Below are positions 31,374-36,522 of a stretch of DNA of 36,522 bases, in pieces (the first letter of the stretch is position 1; every line of letters starts with the position of its first letter). The position numbers and the translations under genes were made by a program. The notes beneath the pieces are model-generated. The model was not told the DNA's origin and did no database searches. It was given only the letters and a program-made list of their open reading frames with translations. The stretch is from Candidatus Abyssobacteria bacterium SURF_5 (GTDB lineage: Bacteria > Abyssobacteria > SURF-5): NCBI GenBank assembly GCA_003598085.1, contig QZKU01000013.1, positions 1 through 36,522 on the forward strand. Direction: 5' to 3'.

Positions 31374-32069
31374 ATGGATTATCTGATTGACGCCTTGCTC
31401 AAGGCGTGCCGGCTGATTATCACGCTTGACCGCGAGCTCGCCGTCGTCGTTTGGACCTCGCTGAAAGTCTCGCTCACCGCCGTTGTGCTCGCCAGCCTCG
31501 TGGGAGTGCCGCTCGGCTTCATCATCGGCGCCGGCCATTTTCGCGGAAAGCATCAGCTGGAAATTGCGCTCAACACCTCGATGGCCATGCCGACGGTGGT
31601 TGTCGGCCTAATCGTATACTCCTTTGTTTCTCGAAGGGGGCCGTTGGGGGTGTATGGGCTCCTCTTTACGCCGGCCGCAATGATTATTGGGCAATTCATT
31701 CTCGCGGCGCCGATTATCACTGCGCTTTCTCTTTCGGCGACGAAGGCCGTTGATATGCGGGTGAGCGAAACCGCGCGCACGCTGGGTGCGACGGCGATTC
31801 AATCGGCGGTCGCGACGATCAGCGAAGCGAGATATGCGGTCCTCGTTGCGGTCGTGGCTGGTTTTGGCCGCGTGATCGCTGAGGTCGGCTCCGCAATGAT
31901 TCTCGGCGGCAACATTGAGGGCTATACCCGAACCATGACGACCGCGATCGCGCTCGAGACGGGGAAAGGTGAGTTCTCTCTTGCGATCGCGCTCGGGCTG
32001 ATTCTGATCCTGATCGCACTGACGGTAAACGCGGTGGTCCAAAGTTTTCGCCTCAAAAGAGCGTATTAG
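31374..32069 (+). CDS. tupB: Tungstate ABC transporter permease
   Basis: A 231-residue inner-membrane permease with five to six helices. The cytoplasmic EAA-type loop that contacts the ATPase is seen as SETARTLGATAIQSAVATISEAR. The segment VIAEVGSAMILGGNIEGYTRTMTTAIALET is typical of TupB/WtpB permeases. It begins 24 nt after tupA and ends 7 nt before tupC, in the canonical order. Confidence 0.94.
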   Translation: MDYLIDALLKACRLIITLDRELAVVVWTSLKVSLTAVVLASLVGVPLGFIIGAGHFRGKHQLEIALNTSMAMPTVVVGLIVYSFVSRRGPLGVYGLLFTPAAMIIGQFILAAPIITALSLSATKAVDMRVSETARTLGATAIQSAVATISEARYAVLVAVVAGFGRVIAEVGSAMILGGNIEGYTRTMTTAIALETGKGEFSLAIALGLILILIALTVNAVVQSFRLKRAY

Positions 32070-32076
32070 AAACAGC

Positions 32077-33111
32077 ATGACGCGACAAATCATATACCAA
32101 CTTGAAAATGTAACCAGATCGTACGGAGGAACGATCGCCCTGGCGATTCCGGAGCTTCGCTTTTATCAAGGAGAAACGTGCGCGCTTGTCGGGCCGAACG
32201 GCTCCGGCAAGACGACGCTGCTCAGACTCCTCGCTCTCATCGACAGGCCCACGAGCGGCCGGCTCCTCTTTGATTCGGTTCCGTTGTGGAATGGGTCGGG
32301 CCGGCACATTCAGTTCTCGCGGCGGATCACAATGGTTTCTAATCCGCCATACCTTTTCAACCGATCCGTTGCCTATAACATCGGTTACGGCTTGCGAGTG
32401 AGGGGAGCGTCCCGAAAACATGTCCGGGAGAAAATTCAGGAAGTTCTGAATCTGGCGGGGCTCGAAGGCTTTGAGAGGCGCGAGGCGCGAAAACTCTCAA
32501 GCGGTGAGCAACAGCGCGTGGCTCTTGGGCGCGCGCTTGCGCTCGAGCCGGATGTACTCCTGCTCGATGAGCCGACGGCCAGCATCGACCGCGAGCATAC
32601 CAAGGAAATCGAATCGTTCATAGAAAAAGTTGGCGCGCAGAAAAGCATGACGATCGTTTTCTCAACCCATAATCAGCATCAGGCGGACTCGCTTGCGCAG
32701 CGGGTGATTCCCCTGTATGAAGGAAGGGTGGAGGATTTTATTTACGAAAACCTGTATGCCGGCGTCATCGTTGATGATAAAGGAACGCATCGCATCACTT
32801 TGAACTCCACGACCGGATTCGAAGTGTCCGCCTCCGCGCTTGGCGTTGCTCAGGTCTCGATCGATCCCCGTGATATCATTATCTCCCGGCAGGCGCTGAA
32901 TTCGCCGGGGGCCAACTGTCTTCCCGCAAAGCTTACCGGAATGTCCATGCACGATTCCAGCGTGAAACTGCTTCTCGATGCCGGGGTCCCTCTCACCGTT
33001 ATCCTCTCGCACGAGCTGCACAGGCAGTTCGGTCCGAAGCTCGGCGAAAACCTGTATTGCATCTTTGATGCAACCGCGGTAAGGATCATCAAAAATGACA
33101 AAAACGCGTAA
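32077..33111 (+). CDS. tupC: Tungstate ABC transporter ATP-binding protein
   Basis: A 344-residue ATPase energising TupAB. Walker A is GPNGSGKT (39-46), the ABC signature LSSGEQQRVALGRAL, Walker B VLLLDEPTASID, and the H-loop histidine lies in VFSTHNQHQA. The C-terminal 110 residues resemble a TOBE-like oxyanion domain (VSIDPRDIIISRQ, LTGMSMHDSSVKLLLDAG), as in ModC/TupC, and could provide feedback inhibition. Its 3' end overlaps moaC by 17 nt. Confidence 0.93.
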   Translation: MTRQIIYQLENVTRSYGGTIALAIPELRFYQGETCALVGPNGSGKTTLLRLLALIDRPTSGRLLFDSVPLWNGSGRHIQFSRRITMVSNPPYLFNRSVAYNIGYGLRVRGASRKHVREKIQEVLNLAGLEGFERREARKLSSGEQQRVALGRALALEPDVLLLDEPTASIDREHTKEIESFIEKVGAQKSMTIVFSTHNQHQADSLAQRVIPLYEGRVEDFIYENLYAGVIVDDKGTHRITLNSTTGFEVSASALGVAQVSIDPRDIIISRQALNSPGANCLPAKLTGMSMHDSSVKLLLDAGVPLTVILSHELHRQFGPKLGENLYCIFDATAVRIIKNDKNA

Positions 33112-33592
33112 GCTGTCGCACTTCGATGAAAGTGGCGCCTCGCGAATGGTTGACGTCGGTCCGAAGCAACCGACTCGTCGGACCGCCCGCGCACGGGCCG
33201 CAATCAAGATGAAGCCGGATGTGCTGCGCCTTGTGCAGGACAGAAAGATTCAAAAAGGCGATGTTTTCGAGGTGGCCCGCCTCGCAGGCATCATGGCGGC
33301 AAAGAAAACATCATCTCTCATCCCGCTGTGCCATCCGCTCCCGATCGAGAACGTCAAGATAGATTTTCGCAGTTCCGATGATACGATCGAGATTCTCGCC
33401 GAAGTGCGAGTGACGGCGAAGACCGGCGTTGAGATGGAAGCATTGACCGCGGCCGCCGTCGCCGCCCTTACCGTCTACGACATGTGTAAATCGGCGCAGA
33501 AAGACATGACTATTACCGCAATCGAGTTGCTCGAAAAGACCGGCGGCAAGAGCGGAACATACAAAAAACAAAAGACAATGGAGCGTCAATAG
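33095..33592 (+). CDS. moaC: Cyclic pyranopterin monophosphate synthase
   Basis: Converts 3',8-cyclo-7,8-dihydro-GTP (the MoaA product) to cyclic pyranopterin monophosphate in molybdopterin synthesis. The 165 residues show SRMVDVGPKQPTRRTARA, KKTSSLIPLCHPLPIENV and TGVEMEALTAAAVAALTVYDMCKS, with the catalytic Asp in YDMCK and a conserved lysine region at the QKDMTI block. It overlaps tupC by 17 nt, linking tungstate uptake with cofactor synthesis. MoaA is not in the window. Confidence 0.96.
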   Translation: MTKTRKLSHFDESGASRMVDVGPKQPTRRTARARAAIKMKPDVLRLVQDRKIQKGDVFEVARLAGIMAAKKTSSLIPLCHPLPIENVKIDFRSSDDTIEILAEVRVTAKTGVEMEALTAAAVAALTVYDMCKSAQKDMTITAIELLEKTGGKSGTYKKQKTMERQ

Positions 33593-33673
33593 CGGCGGCT
33601 GCCGGATCGCCCGCGACTCCGCCCTGATACACCTTGGTTACATGAACGGATCCCCTACAGGCAGAAAGCTTCA

Positions 33674-34126
33674 ATGAAAAAAGGACACGTCGTTTCAGTA
33701 TCGGTCAGCGAGAACAAAGGGATGAGGAAGAAACCGGTTGACTCCGTTCTTCTTCGGGTTGACCACGGGATCGAAGGCGACGCTCACGCCGGCCCATGGC
33801 ACCGGCAGGTCAGCCTGCTCGCCGAGGAAAGCATCCAGAAAATGAAGGACGCCGGGCTCGATGTTGGATACGGCGACTTCGCCGAAAACATCACCACGCG
33901 AGGACTGGTGCTCCATGAACTCCCCGTCGGAACGCGCCTCCGCATCGGCCAATGTTACGCGGAAGTAACGCAGATCGGAAAGGAATGCCATGACCGCTGC
34001 GCCATTTACTATCAGGCCGGCGACTGTGTCATGCCGCGCGAAGGCATCTTCGTGCGCGTCCTCCAAGGAGGAACGATTAGAGTTGGTGATGAGATCATCG
34101 TTGAAGAGAAATCGGGCGCCTCATGA
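33674..34126 (+). CDS. MOSC domain-containing protein
   Basis: A 150-residue single-domain MOSC protein, the domain shared with Moco sulfurase C-termini, YiiM and MoaB fusions; it is thought to handle sulfur or metal-sulfur ligands of the molybdenum/tungsten cofactor. The blocks VDHGIEGDAHAGPWHRQVSLLAEESI, GDFAENITTRG and IGQCYAEVTQIGKECHDRCAIY are typical. The cysteines in GKECHDRC include the conserved MOSC Cys. It starts 81 nt after moaC, and its stop overlaps the mog start by 4 nt (ATGA). Confidence 0.92.
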   Translation: MKKGHVVSVSVSENKGMRKKPVDSVLLRVDHGIEGDAHAGPWHRQVSLLAEESIQKMKDAGLDVGYGDFAENITTRGLVLHELPVGTRLRIGQCYAEVTQIGKECHDRCAIYYQAGDCVMPREGIFVRVLQGGTIRVGDEIIVEEKSGAS

Positions 34127-34632
34127 AACACCAACATTCGTCCATACAATTCCGCGCGGCCGTTCTGACCGTCAGTGACAAAGGCTCGCGCGGCGAGCGC
34201 GAAGACAAGAGCGGCGAGCTCCTGGTCGAATTGATCGAAGCAATGGGCGGGACCATCCTGGAGCGCCGGATCGTGCCGGATGAGCGGGATCAGATTGCGT
34301 CGGCGTTGAGGGAACTGGCGCGGGCCGCCGATCTTATCGTTACAACAGGCGGCACCGGCATCGCCCCGCGTGACGTCACCCCCGAGGCCACCCGTTCCGT
34401 CATTGAGAAAGAACTGCCCGGCATCAGCGAAGTAATGCGGATGAAAAGCATGCAAGTCGCCCCGACCGCAATGCTCTCGCGCGCAGTTGCAGGGACATTG
34501 GGGTGCGCCCTCATCGTGAACCTGCCCGGAAGCCCCAAAGCGGTGCGCGAGTGTTTTTCCTTCATAAGCCCGGCTATTCCTCATGCGCTGGAGCTTCTGG
34601 GGGGAAGCGGTGGAGAATGTGGAAAAAGTTAA
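34123..34632 (+). CDS. mog: Molybdopterin adenylyltransferase (MogA/MoaB family)
   Basis: Adenylates molybdopterin with ATP before metal insertion. The 169 residues carry the family signature TTGGTGIAPRDVTPEAT and the VSDKGSRGEREDKSG start block, with LVELIEAMGG typical of the MogA/MoaB fold and the NLPGSPKAVRE motif near the end. MogA (adenylyltransferase) and MoaB names are used interchangeably across lineages. Translation is coupled to the MOSC gene. It ends the tup-moa operon and converges on the GGDEF gene 46 nt away. Confidence 0.92.
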   Translation: MKHQHSSIQFRAAVLTVSDKGSRGEREDKSGELLVELIEAMGGTILERRIVPDERDQIASALRELARAADLIVTTGGTGIAPRDVTPEATRSVIEKELPGISEVMRMKSMQVAPTAMLSRAVAGTLGCALIVNLPGSPKAVRECFSFISPAIPHALELLGGSGGECGKS

Positions 34633-34678
34633 GGAATGTCCGCCAGATAGTTTACAGAATGCGTAGTTTCGAGCTTGA

Positions 34679-35638
34679 TCAGATCTTTTTTTCGGAAGGA
34701 AGGCTTGCCGACATATCCGTCCAGGCGACCACCCGGTTCTTACCCTCTTTCTTCGCCTGATACAACGACCGATCCGCATTCTGAATGATTTCCTCGGCGG
34801 ACTTGCCGTCATCCGGATAGCAGGCCAACCCGATACTGACGGTCAGATTCCCGGCCGGCAAAATCTCCTGGCGGTCGAATTCCGTCTCCTCGACGATCCG
34901 TCGAAGTCGCTCGGCGGCCTGCCTGCCTTCGGCCAGATTCGTCTCCGGCAGGATAAGCGAAAATTCTTCGCCTCCGTAACGGCAGACGGCGTCCGATAAG
35001 CGAGCATGATGTTTGAGAAGCCAGCCCAGGAACTTCAATGCTTCGTCACCCGCCGGATGCCCCAGTGAATCATTGTACGACTTGAAATCGTCAACATCAA
35101 TCATTAACAGACAGAAAGCGCGCCCACTCCTTTTTGCTCGACTGACCTCGGTCTGTAGAAGCTGATGAAAATAGCGATGGTTGTAAAGCTCCGTCAATCC
35201 GTCGGTGAGAGATATCTTCTTATAGTATTCGACTTCCTGGGCCTGTCTCCTCAAAATCTTGCGTTCGATCGCCCTGGCCGCGATCAGCTTGATATGCTCG
35301 AGGTTGAACGGCTTTGTTATGAAATCGGTTGCGCCCAGCTTCATTGCCTCAACGGCGATATCGACCGTGGCGTAGCCGGTCATCATTATAACGTCCAGGT
35401 CGGGAATGAGATGCCTTGCCCGTCGGAGAAATTCCATGCCATCCATTTTCGGCATGCGGACATCGGCAAAAATGAGCGCATAATCCGTCTCTTTCAGCCG
35501 CGCAAGGGCCTTCTCGCCGTTGGATTCGACGTCGACCACATATCCACAATCCGAGAGGATATCCCTCATCACATCCTGCATTACCTGCTCGTCATCAACG
35601 ACGAGAACCGGTGGGCTCTGCCAATCTGATTCAATCAT
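34679..35638 (-). CDS. Receiver-GGDEF response regulator (diguanylate cyclase)
   Basis: A 319-residue two-domain regulator that should make cyclic di-GMP when phosphorylated. The receiver (9-125) has the acidic pocket VVDDEQ, phosphoacceptor D59 in FADVRMPKMDG, T87 and K109. The GGDEF domain (143-305) has an active GGEEF motif (222-226) and the product-inhibition I-site R213-L-S-D216 exactly five residues upstream. The ATG at 35638 is preferred over 35719 because the promoter's expected start (about 35709) would exclude the latter, and the receiver fold begins right after it; no strong Shine-Dalgarno is visible. The cognate kinase is not in the window. It follows the tup-moa operon in opposite orientation. 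Confidence 0.93.
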   Translation of the reverse strand: MIESDWQSPPVLVVDDEQVMQDVMRDILSDCGYVVDVESNGEKALARLKETDYALIFADVRMPKMDGMEFLRRARHLIPDLDVIMMTGYATVDIAVEAMKLGATDFITKPFNLEHIKLIAARAIERKILRRQAQEVEYYKKISLTDGLTELYNHRYFHQLLQTEVSRAKRSGRAFCLLMIDVDDFKSYNDSLGHPAGDEALKFLGWLLKHHARLSDAVCRYGGEEFSLILPETNLAEGRQAAERLRRIVEETEFDRQEILPAGNLTVSIGLACYPDDGKSAEEIIQNADRSLYQAKKEGKNRVVAWTDMSASLPSEKKI

Positions 35639-35716
35639 AAGCTGTAAGTTTCTCTGGGAGTACAGCGTGCTGTTGCGGAATAGTACTGTCTGATTCGGTT
35701 CCTTCCGGCGAACGAG

Positions 35717-35745
35717 CATACCACATATTTACAACTATGTCAAGC
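35717..35745 (-). promoter_or_regulatory. Sigma-70 promoter for receiver-GGDEF gene
   Basis: On the minus strand TTGACA (35745-35740), a 17-nt spacer, then TATGCT (35722-35717). The -35 is perfect and the -10 keeps 4 of 6 bases. Transcription would begin near 35709 with a leader of about 70 nt. Confidence 0.6.
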
Positions 35746-35767
35746 AGTTAGCAAGAGGAATCCAGCC

Positions 35768-35796
35768 TTGACATTTGATATCGTTTCTGTTAAAAT
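35768..35796 (+). promoter_or_regulatory. Sigma-70 promoter for tRNA-tuf array
   Basis: TTGACA (35768-35773), 17 nt, TAAAAT (35791-35796): one mismatch to full consensus. It lies about 85 nt upstream of the first tRNA and probably drives the tRNA array and tuf. Confidence 0.75.
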
Positions 35797-35880
35797 TTCT
35801 TGATGAGGTCGGAGTGTTTCCTGCGCCTGCTTGACTTTTAGCGAGCAACTTGATAAGATTTTTCGCCTGTGGATGGCTAT

Positions 35881-35955
35881 GCTGGCGTAGCTCAAAGGTA
35901 GAGCAGCCGCCTTGTAAGCGGCTGGTTGGGGGTTCGATTCCCTTCGCCAGCTCCA
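35881..35955 (+). tRNA. tRNA-Thr(TGT)
   Basis: Cloverleaf with acceptor GCTGGCG pairing to CGCCAGC, anticodon loop CTTGTAA with anticodon TGT at 35913-35915, and T-loop TTCGATT. The 3' CCA is encoded (35953-35955), after a T discriminator. First of four tRNAs before tuf. Confidence 0.93.
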
Positions 35956-35989
35956 GCATGAGGAACATGCCGTCCAGCGGCGGATCGTT

Positions 35990-36071
35990 GGGGAGATACC
36001 CAAGCGGCCAAAGGGGGCAGACTGTAAATCTGTTGGCGATGCCTTCGGAGGTTCGAATCCTCCTCTCCCCA
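35990..36071 (+). tRNA. tRNA-Tyr(GTA)
   Basis: Class II tRNA with a long variable arm (around TTGGCGATGCCTTCGG). The acceptor GGGGAGA pairs with TCTCCCC, and anticodon GTA lies at 36024-36026 in loop CTGTAAA. Discriminator A is followed by CAG, so CCA is not encoded here, unlike the other three tRNAs. Confidence 0.93.
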
Positions 36072-36084
36072 CAGAGAACACAAT

Positions 36085-36160
36085 GCGGGAGTAGCTCAGA
36101 TGGTAGAGCACCAGCCTTCCAAGCTGAGGGTCGCGGGTTCGAATCCCGTTTCCCGCTCCA
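36085..36160 (+). tRNA. tRNA-Gly(TCC)
   Basis: Acceptor GCGGGAG pairs with TTCCCGC (one G-T pair). Loop CTTCCAA carries anticodon TCC (36118-36120), the T-loop is TTCGAAT, and encoded CCA lies at 36158-36160. Confidence 0.93.
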
Positions 36161-36187
36161 GTGTCGCCTTCCCTAGCGCAGCTCGAT

Positions 36188-36263
36188 GCCCACGTAGCTC
36201 AGTCGGTAGAGCACGTGCATGGTAAGCACGTGGTCACCGGTTCAAATCCGGTCGTGGGCTCCA
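36188..36263 (+). tRNA. tRNA-Thr(GGT)
   Basis: Acceptor GCCCACG pairs with CGTGGGC. Anticodon stem CGTGC/GCACG frames loop ATGGTAA with anticodon GGT (36221-36223). CCA is encoded at 36261-36263. It completes Thr-Tyr-Gly-Thr ahead of tuf. Confidence 0.93.
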
Positions 36264-36342
36264 TCGTGAAGCAGCAGGTCAAGAAGATTTCGGAAGCTGC
36301 ATGGTTTAATAGCGGGCATTTTGCCCAAGATCAGGAGGATAC

Positions 36343-36522
36343 ATGGCCAAGCAAAAATTCGAGCGGACGAAGCCGCACGTAAATGTAGGCACCATTGGAC
36401 ACGTGGATCACGGGAAGACCACCTTGACATCGGCGATCACGCGGTGCCTGTCGAATAAAGGGCTTGCGGACGTAAAGAAATTCGAGGACATCGACAACGC
36501 GCCCGAAGAGCGGGAGCGGGGG
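36343..36522 (+). CDS. tuf: Elongation factor Tu, N-terminal part (runs off the window)
   Basis: The first 60 codons of EF-Tu, which brings aminoacyl-tRNA to the ribosome. [28 protein letters not shown] contains the P-loop GHVDHGKT (19-26), followed by the switch I region start [11 protein letters not shown]. The ATG at 36343 follows AGGAGGA (36333-36339). A small hairpin (GGGCA 36314-36318, TGCCC 36322-36326) lies just before the binding site. The gene is cut by the window end, not truncated. It is probably co-transcribed with the upstream tRNAs. Confidence 0.97.
   Translation, partial: MAKQKFERTKPHVNVGTIGHVDHGKTTLTSAITRCLSNKGLADVKKFEDIDNAPEERERG

Noticed and set aside
1-36522. CRISPR array, prophage, insertion sequence or replication origin
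   Set aside because: No regular spacer-repeat series, integrase, transposase, structural phage gene or DnaA-box cluster was seen on either strand.

Overview
The window comes from a bacterial chromosome, probably an uncultivated Gram-negative anaerobe. Evidence for this is the LL-diaminopimelate aminotransferase lysine route, tungstate uptake genes next to molybdopterin genes, CHASE2/GAF cyclases, a GGDEF response regulator, and several textbook sigma-70 promoters (TTGACA, 17-18 nt, TATAAT). Intergenic spaces carry short word-like dispersed repeats of a kind common in genomes assembled from the environment. I cannot assign a phylum; something near Desulfobacterota or a candidate phylum is only a guess. 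There is no phage, insertion sequence, CRISPR array or origin that I can recognise.

Left part (1-2.2 kb): a DUF134/UPF0251 regulator and a NifX-type protein lie behind a consensus promoter that overlaps a 22-bp near-palindrome, a likely autoregulatory operator. A divergently oriented flavin reductase follows, surrounded by repeat-rich non-coding DNA. From 10.4 kb leftward to 2.7 kb runs one long minus-strand cofactor cluster: FAH-family hydrolase, dapL, folB, folK, panB, panC, panD, nadA, gltX. Its parts overlap by ATGA/GTGA junctions or have short gaps. It joins aspartate-derived lysine, pantothenate/CoA and NAD synthesis to folate synthesis and glutamyl-tRNA charging. A strong promoter sits at its head.

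Centre (10.7-17.8 kb): three plus-strand signalling genes form a compact cassette. The first is an exported or membrane-anchored vWA-FecR-like-FHA-like protein. The second is a CHASE2 sensor carrying a cyclase domain that has lost catalytic residues, fused to an intact Ser/Thr kinase. The third is an FHA-GAF-cyclase whose catalytic residues are intact. This is the most unusual system in the window.

17.9-24 kb: divergently transcribed small membrane protein and PlsC-type acyltransferase, a two-TM protein translationally coupled to a MeaB GTPase, an Imm50-like protein, a URO-D family methyltransferase-like protein and CorA. 24.1-30.1 kb: a MoxR-type AAA ATPase with a Cys-rich insertion plus its vWA partner, an SDR dehydrogenase, and two adjacent paralogous membrane proteins ending in zinc ribbons, the second with an internal duplication.

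Right part (30.1-36.5 kb): tupABC-moaC-MOSC-mog, a tungsten/molybdenum cofactor unit with a long structured leader; a convergent receiver-GGDEF gene; then a tRNA-Thr/Tyr/Gly/Thr array followed by tuf (cut by the window edge), the same order as the E. coli thrU-tyrU-glyT-thrT-tufB locus.
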